Assembly (NCBI GenBank): GCA_964591245.1
Contig: CAZPZZ010000072.1
Coordinates: forward strand, 1-19,807
Length of the DNA: 19,807 nucleotides
Direction of reading: 5' to 3'
Source: CAZPZZ01 sp964591245
GTDB lineage: Bacteria; Acidobacteriota; Vicinamibacteria; Vicinamibacterales; UBA8438
Both the position numbers and the translations under genes were made by a program. Below, one piece after another: positions 1 to 6,421 of this stretch. The notes under the pieces are model-generated. The model searched no databases and was not told the DNA's origin. It was given only the letters and a program-made list of their open reading frames with translations. The stretch's first letter is position 1. Each line of letters starts with the position of its first letter.

Positions 1-1135
1 CGATCGCCCCAGTCGCAAGCAGGTGGTCGATCTCGTCGGTCTCCACCCCCCAGTCAGTGAGTGCCTCTCTCGTATGCGTGCCAGCCGGGGCCGCGGCGCT
101 GCGGATGCGACTTGGCGTTCGGCTGAACCGCGGCGCTGCATTCGGCTGCCACCCCCCCTCCTGGACAAAGGTCGCTCGTGCCTCATTGTGGGGATGATGC
201 GGGGCTTCTTTCTGGCTCAATACCGGTGCGAAACAGGCATCGGTGCCCTCGAGCACCTGTGTCCATTCATCGCGGGTACGTGTCTTGATCAATGCAGCGA
301 GTTTGGATTTGAGGTCGGGCCAGTCCTCAGGGACCGTCGAGTGCGGGAGTTCGCTCGGCGTCAGTCCGAGTCGGTCGAGGAGTACCGCGTAGAAGCGCGG
401 TTCAATCGGTGCGAGGGCAATGTAGCGGCGGTCGAGGGTCTCGTAGACCTCGTAAAAGTGCGCCCCGCTGTCGAGCACGTTGGCACCCCGGGTGTCGGTC
501 GTGAGGCCCGCCCTCAGGAGCGCGTAGATGCCAGTCATGAGTGACGCCGCGCCGTCGATCATGGCGGCGTCGACGACCTGTCCCTGGCCGCTGCGTTGCG
601 CGTCCAGTAACGCGGCTACTACGCCGAGTGCGAGATAGAGTGCTCCGCCGCCGAAGTCGCCCACGAGATTGAGCGGCGGCGTTGGAGGGTGCCCCGCCCG
701 GCCGATGGCATGTAGGGCACCGGTCAGGGCGATGTAGTTGAGGTCGTGTCCTGCCGTCTTCGAGAGCGGGCCGGTTTGTCCCCATCCGGTGACCCGTCCG
801 TAGACGAGTTTGGGATTACGCGCGAGACAGGTGTCGGGACCGAGTCCAAGCTGTTCGGTGGTGCCTGGGCGAAAGCCCTCAATGAGAGCATCTGACTGGT
901 CCACGAGGCGTAAGGCGAGGTCCGCGCCCTCGGCCAGTTTCAGGTTTACCGCGACCGAACGCCGGCTTCGATGCAGGAAGGCCTGTTCATCGGTCACCCC
1001 GAGCCCGAGGCCTGATGGGTGCACGCGGTCGAGTTTCAGCACGTCGGCGCCGAGTTCGGCCAGCAGCATACCGCACATGGGGCACGGTCCGATGCCCGCC
1101 AGTTCGATGATCTTGAGTCCTGCCAGTGGTCCCAT
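1..1135 (-). CDS. alpha-methylacyl-CoA racemase (family III CoA-transferase fold), 3' end beyond window
   Basis: The minus strand reads open from ATG at 1135 to the window edge, 378 residues with no stop, so only the last few C-terminal residues can be missing. The N-terminus MGPLAGLKIIELAGIGPCP and the block GHDLNYIALTGALHAIGR followed by LNLVGDFGGG are diagnostic of alpha-methylacyl-CoA racemases in the CaiB/BaiF superfamily. These enzymes epimerise 2-methylacyl-CoA thioesters in branched-chain or sterol side-chain breakdown. The catalytic residues of the mycobacterial enzyme have clear equivalents: His130 in GHD, Asp160 in GDF and Glu245 in IEPRFY. The enzyme should be cytoplasmic, as no signal peptide is seen. 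The start has no obvious Shine-Dalgarno sequence, but the conserved motif begins right at the Met. It diverges from the heme/copper gene at 1256 and shows no functional link to it. The fold is certain; the exact substrate is not. Confidence 0.93.
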   Translation of the reverse strand, partial: MGPLAGLKIIELAGIGPCPMCGMLLAELGADVLKLDRVHPSGLGLGVTDEQAFLHRSRRSVAVNLKLAEGADLALRLVDQSDALIEGFRPGTTEQLGLGPDTCLARNPKLVYGRVTGWGQTGPLSKTAGHDLNYIALTGALHAIGRAGHPPTPPLNLVGDFGGGALYLALGVVAALLDAQRSGQGQVVDAAMIDGAASLMTGIYALLRAGLTTDTRGANVLDSGAHFYEVYETLDRRYIALAPIEPRFYAVLLDRLGLTPSELPHSTVPEDWPDLKSKLAALIKTRTRDEWTQVLEGTDACFAPVLSQKEAPHHPHNEARATFVQEGGWQPNAAPRFSRTPSRIRSAAAPAGTHTREALTDWGVETDEIDHLLATGAI

Positions 1136-1191
1136 AATTACGTGTCGAATGATGGTACACGAGAGACGGCGACCGGGGCCGACGCGAACCA

Positions 1192-1222
1192 TTGACTGTC
1201 GTGGTCGGATCCGAGGGATAAT
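1192..1222 (+). promoter_or_regulatory. candidate sigma-70 promoter for the heme c / copper protein gene
   Basis: TTGACT at 1192-1197 (5/6 to the -35 consensus) and GATAAT at 1217-1222 (5/6 to the -10 consensus) lie in the divergent gap. The spacer is 19 nt, slightly long. Transcription would start near 1229, leaving a short leader before the GGAG ribosome site at 1246. Confidence 0.4.
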
Positions 1223-1245
1223 ACCGTCGTAGATAAATTCAAGAT

Positions 1246-1249
1246 GGAG
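1246..1249 (+). promoter_or_regulatory. ribosome binding site deciding the start at 1256
   Basis: GGAG sits 6 nt before the ATG at 1256. An upstream in-frame ATG at 1244 overlaps this site and has no ribosome site of its own, so 1256 is the better start. Confidence 0.6.
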
Positions 1250-1255
1250 TATGCG

Positions 1256-2671
1256 ATGAGCGCAATGTACCAGAGAGTTCTGCGGTTCAGCTTGCCCTTC
1301 GTTGGCGCCCTGTGTGCGGCGGTTCTGTTGACGCCTGCTTCGGCGCGAGCGCAATCGGGGGAAGCACCCACGTTTACGAAGGACATTGCACCAATTCTGC
1401 AGCGGAGTTGCCAGAAATGTCACCGACCGAACTCGCTGGCGCCGATGTCGCTCATCACGTATGAGGAGGTACGGCCTTGGGCCCGGTCGATCAAACAGAG
1501 GACGGGGCTGCGTAATCGGCTAGGCGTCATGCCCCCTTGGTATATCGAGAAGGACATCGGCATTCAGGAATTTAAAGATGACTGGTCGTTGAGCGATGAG
1601 GAGATCACGGCGATTGCGACGTGGGTCGACGCCGGTGCTCCACGTGGCAATCCGGCTGACATGCCGACGCCGCCACCGTTCATTGACGTCGACGACTGGG
1701 AGATCGGGCAGCCCGATCTGATCGTGTCCTCGCCGTCGGTTGAGGTGTCTGGTACTGCACCGGACTGGTGGGGGGCGTTGGGACAGGCTGAATCGGGACT
1801 AACCGAGGATCGCTACGTTGCCGCCATCGAGTACAAGGAGCGTAATGACCTCGAGCGCGGAATTCGGTCGGACACGGTCGGTGGATTGTTCGTGATTCAT
1901 CATTCGGCGCTGACCACCATGGGACCAGAGGACGGTCCACGCGATGCCTATCAGTGGCCCGTGCACGAGGTCGGCCGGAATGCTGACGTGTTTGACGCTG
2001 AGGCGGGACCTGTGTTGCGTGCTGATTCCAAATTGATCTTTCCCTCGACGCATTTGCATTCAAACGGGACGGATACGAACGCGCGGTTAGAGGTGGGCTT
2101 CAAGTTTCATCCGAAAGGGTACGAGCCGACAAAAGAGGTTGAGTTGCTGTTCTTCGGGAATGGGCCCGACATCGACATCTTGCCGATGCAGGCTGACCAG
2201 CGGATGGACGCCTATTTCACGCTGCCGGAGAACACCAAGATTAGCGTCTACGAGCCGCATATGCATGCGCCGGGCGTGCGCATGTGTCTTGAGGCGGTGT
2301 GGGGCACGACGGTCGAGACGTTGAACTGCTCTGGCTACGATCACAACTGGGTACGCGTCTACAAATATGAGGACCACGCAGCTCCGCTGCTCCCGAAGGG
2401 CACGATTCTGCACCTGACCGGCTACTTCGACAATTCGCCGACCAACCCGAACGTGCCGGATCCGAGAAATTGGTCGGGGTCGGGCCACCGCTCTGTCGAC
2501 AATATGTTTATCAATTTGCTGCAAGCCATTTATATGGACGACGAGGAGTTTGCGGCCGAGGTGGCCTTGCGCGAGAGACGCTTACGGGTCGACGGGAGTA
2601 CCGACATCGGTTGTGTGGTGTGCGGTACGTCGGCCGCGGATACACCAGCAAACGCTGGGGGCGATCAGTAG
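1256..2671 (+). CDS. exported heme c / type II copper monooxygenase-like fusion protein
   Basis: The product is 471 aa. A signal peptide covers about residues 1-32 and ends near ASARAQ. A small cytochrome c-like domain follows (about 35-130) with heme site CQKCH at 52-56 and a candidate axial Met in VMPPW near 92. The rest resembles the two-domain fold of peptidylglycine / dopamine beta-monooxygenases (type II copper, ascorbate-dependent). HH at 215-216 and HLH at 266-268 would form one copper site. HMH at 335-337 plus Met417 in VDNMFINL would form the other, the Met matching the DEM ligand of the PHM family. A CVVC pair lies near the C-terminus (453-456). The family normally hydroxylates substrates with O2 and one-electron donors. 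I infer that the fused heme could supply the electrons. The next gene starts 4 nt after the stop, so the two are probably co-translated. The copper assignment rests on motif order, not on a profile search. Confidence 0.8.
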   Translation: MSAMYQRVLRFSLPFVGALCAAVLLTPASARAQSGEAPTFTKDIAPILQRSCQKCHRPNSLAPMSLITYEEVRPWARSIKQRTGLRNRLGVMPPWYIEKDIGIQEFKDDWSLSDEEITAIATWVDAGAPRGNPADMPTPPPFIDVDDWEIGQPDLIVSSPSVEVSGTAPDWWGALGQAESGLTEDRYVAAIEYKERNDLERGIRSDTVGGLFVIHHSALTTMGPEDGPRDAYQWPVHEVGRNADVFDAEAGPVLRADSKLIFPSTHLHSNGTDTNARLEVGFKFHPKGYEPTKEVELLFFGNGPDIDILPMQADQRMDAYFTLPENTKISVYEPHMHAPGVRMCLEAVWGTTVETLNCSGYDHNWVRVYKYEDHAAPLLPKGTILHLTGYFDNSPTNPNVPDPRNWSGSGHRSVDNMFINLLQAIYMDDEEFAAEVALRERRLRVDGSTDIGCVVCGTSAADTPANAGGDQ

Positions 2672-2675
2672 GCCA

Positions 2676-3581
2676 ATGCGTAGCGCGGTACGCACCGGCG
2701 TCCTTGCGGTCTTCTGTTTAGTGCTGTTCGGGATATGCAGTGTCCCGGCGGTTGCGGCACAGCAGTCCTTTGCCACCGGTCAGTCAATGTCACCGGCCTA
2801 CGAGGGGTGGGAGCAGAATGCAGACGGGTCCTACAACCTGGTCTTCGGGTACATGAACCGGAACTGGGAAGAGGGGCTGGACATTCCTGTTGGTCCAGAC
2901 AACAGAATTGAACCAGGGGGGCCCGATTACGGACAGCCCACCTATTTTTACCCACGTCGCAACCGGTTTGTCTTTCGGGTTCGCGTGCCGGCTGATTTCG
3001 GCGACAGCGAACTCGTGTGGACGTTGACAGCCAACGGCGTGACCCAAAAGGCCTATGCGACCCTGAAGCGCGACTATTACATCGATAAACTGGTCATCCA
3101 GGCGAACTACGGTGCGGCAGGGGCTGCTGGCGGGACACCCGAGCTGCCTGGCAACGAGGCGCCGGCGCTGATAGTCGAAGGACCGGACATTCGCACACAT
3201 CGGCTTGGTCAGGTACTTGCACTGGATGTGGTGGTTACTGATGATGGCGTGCCACGAGCAAGACCACTCGCGCCAACGAGTCCCAGACGACCAGGGCGCA
3301 TCACGACGGACAGCGCAACCGGGCTCCGTTTTTCATGGTTCGTGTATCGGGGTGCGGGTGACGTGAGTTTCGATCCACCTCAGACCGTCGTGTGGGAGGA
3401 TACCCGAGTCGGCCGTAATTCGCCGTGGTCACCGGGCTGGGAAACGCCCGAGCCGCCGGTAGATGCTCGGTGGGCGACGCGTGTGACGTTCCGCGAAGCT
3501 GGTACATACGTGCTCCGGGCTCAGGCGCATGATGGCGGTCTGGCGACGTCGCAAGACATCACGGTTACTGTGACACCTTGA
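2676..3581 (+). CDS. secreted protein of unknown function, partner of the heme/copper protein
   Basis: The product is 301 aa. ATG 2676 lies 4 nt after the upstream stop with a weak AGG before it, and begins a classical signal peptide (MRSAVRTGVLAVFCLVLFG, cleavage near AVAAQQ). The open frame extends further upstream, but that part overlaps the previous gene and has no signal peptide. The mature protein opens with a segment rich in Trp, Tyr and Asn, containing FGYMNRNWEE and IEPGGPDYGQPT (about residues 38-92). A central strand-rich part has RNRFVFRVRVP. The C-terminal ~90 residues look like an Ig/PKD-type beta sandwich ending REAGTYVLRAQAHDGG and a Thr/Val-rich strand. I recall this type of protein from acidobacterial genomes as uncharacterised. 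No catalytic residues are recognisable. Tight coupling suggests a periplasmic partner or substrate-presenting subunit, which is inference. Confidence 0.8.
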   Translation: MRSAVRTGVLAVFCLVLFGICSVPAVAAQQSFATGQSMSPAYEGWEQNADGSYNLVFGYMNRNWEEGLDIPVGPDNRIEPGGPDYGQPTYFYPRRNRFVFRVRVPADFGDSELVWTLTANGVTQKAYATLKRDYYIDKLVIQANYGAAGAAGGTPELPGNEAPALIVEGPDIRTHRLGQVLALDVVVTDDGVPRARPLAPTSPRRPGRITTDSATGLRFSWFVYRGAGDVSFDPPQTVVWEDTRVGRNSPWSPGWETPEPPVDARWATRVTFREAGTYVLRAQAHDGGLATSQDITVTVTP

Positions 3582-4006
3582 GACTCTGGGGGCACATGAT
3601 GGCTGGGCGGCGCGGTCTATGGGCGCCCCGTTCATTGCCGATAGGGACGGTCCCTTACCAATTTGGAGTACGTCCTCGGAGTGAATCCGTGTGCGCCGAG
3701 TCATTGCGGGCACGCTGCAACACGTAGGTGAAGCAGCAGTGGTTCGTGGGTGATGTGGCCTTGGCCAGGCGTGGTCATTCTCTTTCCCCTCCCTTTGTTT
3801 CGCTGACACCAATCCGGGTACGATCCGTGAGACGAATGTTTCCTCCGAGCCAGGAAATATTGCGTGTGTACGGACACCTACAGTGCTGCTGTTATCACGA
3901 GGGTCACGACACCGCCCCGTACTGAGGTGTCGATACGGTCCCGGCCTGACTGTCCTGGTCGAGTGAGAGAGTGGCATCTGTGGTTCTGTCGTAGGAGGGA
4001 GATCTC
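3582..4006. other. 425-nt non-coding stretch
   Basis: No convincing gene is seen on either strand; short open frames here lack ribosome sites and recognisable composition. It contains the 13-nt perfect palindrome at 3643-3655, a small inverted repeat TGGCCTTGGCCA at 3756-3767, and at its right end a perfect ribosome site for the gene at 4007. No T-tract terminator for the gene ending at 3581 and no clear promoter were found. Confidence 0.6.
3643..3655. repeat. 13-nt perfect palindrome, possibly REP-like
   Basis: AGGGACGGTCCCT is perfectly self-complementary around a central G. GGGACGGTCCC-type palindromes recur as dispersed intergenic repeats in various bacteria, often with REP-associated tyrosine transposases. 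Only one copy is in this window, so repeat status is a guess. Confidence 0.3.
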
Positions 4007-4405
4007 ATGGTCCAACGAGCGAAATGGCTGTCGAATCAGCTCTGGGTTGTCGGTGCCATCGTTCTGGTGTTGTGTCTGGTGCCTCTCGATGCGCAGACGG
4101 TTGACGTGGCGGGTACGTGGAGGCTCACGGTCGAGACAGATGCTGGTGGTACGACAACGCCGAGCGTTGCGCTCGAGCAAAATGGCAGCGAGCTCGCTGG
4201 GCACTACTCATCTGACACGTTGGGAGATGCGGAGGTGACCGGGACCGTGAATGGGAATCAGGTTCGGTTTTCGTTTGAGGCAGAGGTTCAGGGTTTTGTC
4301 CTCGACGTGACCTACGCGGGCACGTTTCAAGAGGACGGGACCCTGACGGGGACCATTTCACTGAGTGAACTGGGGGAGGGGACGTTCACGGGCACGCGTC
4401 GCTGA
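4007..4405 (+). CDS. small secreted beta-rich protein of unknown function
   Basis: The product is 132 aa. The start is well fixed by AGGAGGGA at 3993-4000, 6 nt before the ATG. A hydrophobic export signal (about residues 12-29, WVVGAIVLVLCLVPLDAQ) is followed by about 100 residues of short alternating strands. These include AGTWRLTVE, SVALEQNGSELAGHY, TGTVNGNQVRFSFEAE, LDVTYAGTFQEDGTLTGTI and a closing GTFTGTRR. The pattern of G-T-W at the start, paired G-x-V strands and F-T-x-x-R at the end suggests a small lipocalin-like or up-and-down beta barrel, a type I recall from acidobacterial secretomes. No catalytic motif is visible. It stands alone, convergent with the VOC fusion gene, and both stop near the hairpin at 4437-4469. 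Confidence 0.78.
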   Translation: MVQRAKWLSNQLWVVGAIVLVLCLVPLDAQTVDVAGTWRLTVETDAGGTTTPSVALEQNGSELAGHYSSDTLGDAEVTGTVNGNQVRFSFEAEVQGFVLDVTYAGTFQEDGTLTGTISLSELGEGTFTGTRR

Positions 4406-4436
4406 TGAGGTGAGCAGAAGATACAGGAATGGAGTC

Positions 4437-4469
4437 GCCCCCACCGGCGCCATACGCGTCGGTGGGGGC
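4437..4469. terminator. strong hairpin between convergent genes (bidirectional terminator)
   Basis: A perfect 10-bp stem GCCCCCACCG / CGGTGGGGGC (4437-4446 with 4460-4469) extends inward by one G-T and three more pairs to a 5-nt loop (4451-4455). It lies between stops at 4405 (plus) and 4479 (minus). No T-tract follows on either strand, so termination by this hairpin alone is likely but not certain. Confidence 0.6.
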
Positions 4470-4478
4470 AGACTGATG

Positions 4479-6221
4479 TTACTGGCCGCCTTCAGCGGCT
4501 TCCCGCGCTCGGGCTCCACTCAAGATGTTTGTCATTCCGTAGTTTCCTTCATGACAGGCGTACTCGACGAGTTCGTACTGCTCGTCATCCTTGTCGAACC
4601 GGAACGACCCGGTCCACGGTCTCGTCCAGACGCTTGGATCGTCCATGGTGAACTGATACTCGAGTACGGTGGGACCCAGACGAGTGAACCGTTCGGTCAC
4701 GGTGAGGTTTTCGCTCGACCCACGGTAGCCGGCTCGTCCGTTGAAGTGCGTCGTTTCCACGACGAGGGTGTCTCCGTCCCAGTGGCCACGCACGTCGCCC
4801 AGCCATGACGTGATATCGGAGCCAAGTGCGGGGCGTGATTCAGTCGGGATGACCCGTGTTTCGTGGATCATTTCTTTCTGAACGGCCACGTATCCCGGGC
4901 TCTGGGTGATCTGGAGTCCATTGTTGTAGATCGAGGGCATCATCAAACCTGGCAGTCCCCGGGTGATGCATCGCACGAAGAGGCTGAGATCTTCTGGGCC
5001 CTCTGCAATCCGCCCGACGCCAGAGGTGTCGCGCGCGGGCGTGGCTTCGAGCCTGGCCTGCGCGGCGTCGGTCAGCGGCGGGAGCCGACCGTCTGGGGGA
5101 GCGATGATCATCGCGACCTGTGTTGACGGCGCGGTCTTCACGTAGCCGAGCGTGGTATCACGCCATTCTCGCTCGTACCCCCAGATGCTCCCCAGGGTTC
5201 CACGTTCACGGCGCGCTTCAGCTTCTTCTGGTGTGAGGGTGCTGAGGTCCTCCAGATCTTCCGGACGTTCGAGCGGAATTCCATGGGCGGAGTTTCCGGT
5301 CCAGACACCCTGTAGATCCGGTTCCCCCCACGGTGTACGAGGCATTGTGTAGGGCTCGCTATCAGCCGTGAGGGCGTCGGTGGGGCGTTCGATCACTACG
5401 CCTGCCCATCCATTTTCGACGATCTCCAGTCGGACGTTGTCAGGTCCCGCAATGAAGGCGCGCTTCGCCGCGGTGCGACCCTGCTCCGGACGGGCGGGTT
5501 CCTCCAGGAATTGGACGCCTTGGTTGCGCATTTCTGGCGTCGAGGTATCGAGGTTCGGCACCATGAAGCCGATGTGGTCGATCGCCCGCCCCATGGTGGT
5601 GGCCGGCGTGCCTTCTGCATGTTCGGCGGCTAGGATCCAGATGTCACCGAAGCGGAGTCCGCTGATCTGATCTTTCAGGCTTGCCGGTTCACCGCCGAGC
5701 ACATCGCGATACCAGGCGAGTGTGGCTTCAGGGTCCGAGGCGCTGAGGTGAATGTGGTGAAATCCGAGGGTGTCGCTGTCTTCCACCATTTCGATGCGGG
5801 TACCCCAGGGGTCGAAGATGAAGCCGAGCTTAAAGAGGTCAGGGACATCTCGCCAGGTCGATCCATCCTCGAATCTCTGAAGCCTCACGCCCGAGCCGCG
5901 TACGCCCACGGCTTCAAGTTCCGCCATCTTGGCGGGGAGATCTGCGTAGGAGAAGCTGATGTGGTTAACGCCGGTTCCCTGTGTACTGCCCAGTGTTGGC
6001 TGCACGAGGAAGATCAGTTCGACCCCGCCGCAGTCGGCCGCATCGGGGCGGTCGGCGACCGGTTCACAGTCCAGATACGTCGTGTACCACCGCACACCTT
6101 CGGATGGACTTGAAGCGGTAATGTGGACGTGGTGGTAGTCTGCCGCAGTGGCAAGAGTCGGTGTAACGCCGAGCCAGGTGGCCACACTCATCATGGCCAG
6201 GCCGAATTGAAAGTTGTTCAT
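4479..6221 (-). CDS. exported two-VOC-domain protein fused to an acidobacterial PDLQGVW-type domain
   Basis: The product is 580 aa from ATG 6221. GGAGGAAG at 6235-6228 sits 6 nt before the start. A longer frame to 6407 would begin inside a terminator hairpin, so it is rejected. A signal peptide spans residues 1-26 (cleavage near ATAAD). Two glyoxalase/extradiol-type VOC modules follow, about 28-148 and 153-272. Each keeps a plausible metal triad: His31, His87, Glu144 and His156, His216, Glu266. From about 290 to the end is a separate domain opening PRTPWGEPDLQGVWTG and closing YACHEGNYGMTNILSGAR. I recall this domain as a stand-alone secreted protein in acidobacteria and relatives, function unknown. 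VOC proteins catalyse isomerisation, epimerisation or ring cleavage at a metal, mostly in the cytoplasm; here the signal peptide predicts the periplasm. It follows the gene ending at 6422 but a hairpin separates them. Confidence 0.85.
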   Translation of the reverse strand: MNNFQFGLAMMSVATWLGVTPTLATAADYHHVHITASSPSEGVRWYTTYLDCEPVADRPDAADCGGVELIFLVQPTLGSTQGTGVNHISFSYADLPAKMAELEAVGVRGSGVRLQRFEDGSTWRDVPDLFKLGFIFDPWGTRIEMVEDSDTLGFHHIHLSASDPEATLAWYRDVLGGEPASLKDQISGLRFGDIWILAAEHAEGTPATTMGRAIDHIGFMVPNLDTSTPEMRNQGVQFLEEPARPEQGRTAAKRAFIAGPDNVRLEIVENGWAGVVIERPTDALTADSEPYTMPRTPWGEPDLQGVWTGNSAHGIPLERPEDLEDLSTLTPEEAEARRERGTLGSIWGYEREWRDTTLGYVKTAPSTQVAMIIAPPDGRLPPLTDAAQARLEATPARDTSGVGRIAEGPEDLSLFVRCITRGLPGLMMPSIYNNGLQITQSPGYVAVQKEMIHETRVIPTESRPALGSDITSWLGDVRGHWDGDTLVVETTHFNGRAGYRGSSENLTVTERFTRLGPTVLEYQFTMDDPSVWTRPWTGSFRFDKDDEQYELVEYACHEGNYGMTNILSGARAREAAEGGQ

Positions 6222-6227
6222 CACGAG

Positions 6228-6235
6228 CTTCCTCC
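6228..6235 (-). promoter_or_regulatory. ribosome binding site deciding the start at 6221
   Basis: On the minus strand GGAGGAAG precedes the ATG at 6221 by 6 nt. This fixes the start 62 codons inside the longest open frame and exposes a signal peptide. Confidence 0.75.
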
Positions 6236-6264
6236 ACACAGGTATGTCAGTACCCATAACACTA

Positions 6265-6281
6265 GCATTGCTAAGCGATGC
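6265..6281. repeat. short inverted repeat upstream of the VOC fusion gene
   Basis: GCATTGC (6265-6271) pairs with GCGATGC (6275-6281), seven pairs including one wobble, with a 3-nt loop. It lies 44 nt upstream of the start at 6221, where an operator or a leader hairpin could sit. No function is shown. Confidence 0.3.
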
Positions 6282-6378
6282 TGATGCAGGGAAAGCGTAA
6301 TGGTCGCCGGAAGACGCTGTGAGTGGCGGTGGGGCGAACCGAGGGGGGGCTTCTATACGCAGCGTGAAACGACGATAC

Positions 6379-6413
6379 GGGCCGGTGAGAGGGAGAATAC
6401 CGCTCACCGGCCC
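6379..6413 (-). terminator. hairpin terminator candidate after the gene ending at 6422
   Basis: A perfect 11-bp stem GGGCCGGTGAG (6379-6389) / CTCACCGGCCC (6403-6413) with a 13-nt loop starts 9 nt beyond the stop codon of the upstream minus-strand gene. No long T-tract follows. It probably insulates the VOC fusion gene from its upstream neighbour, at least partly. Confidence 0.55.
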
Positions 6414-6421
6414 CAGACGGC

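Noticed and set aside
402..1232. Several open frames of 127-140 codons over the racemase region
   Set aside because: They are Arg/Pro/Ser-rich shadows of the long minus-strand racemase frame, which matches the family from end to end.
3429..3977. A 182-codon minus-strand open frame as a gene
   Set aside because: It overlaps the end of a well-supported gene, has no ribosome site, and its translation shows no recognisable domain.
4479..6221. CxxCH heme site in the VOC fusion protein
   Set aside because: The Cys-His pair near the C-terminus is ACHEG with no preceding Cys at the right spacing.
6222..6407. N-terminal extension of the VOC fusion protein to ATG 6407
   Set aside because: The extended start lies inside a terminator-type hairpin, has no ribosome site, and would bury the signal peptide that begins at 6221.
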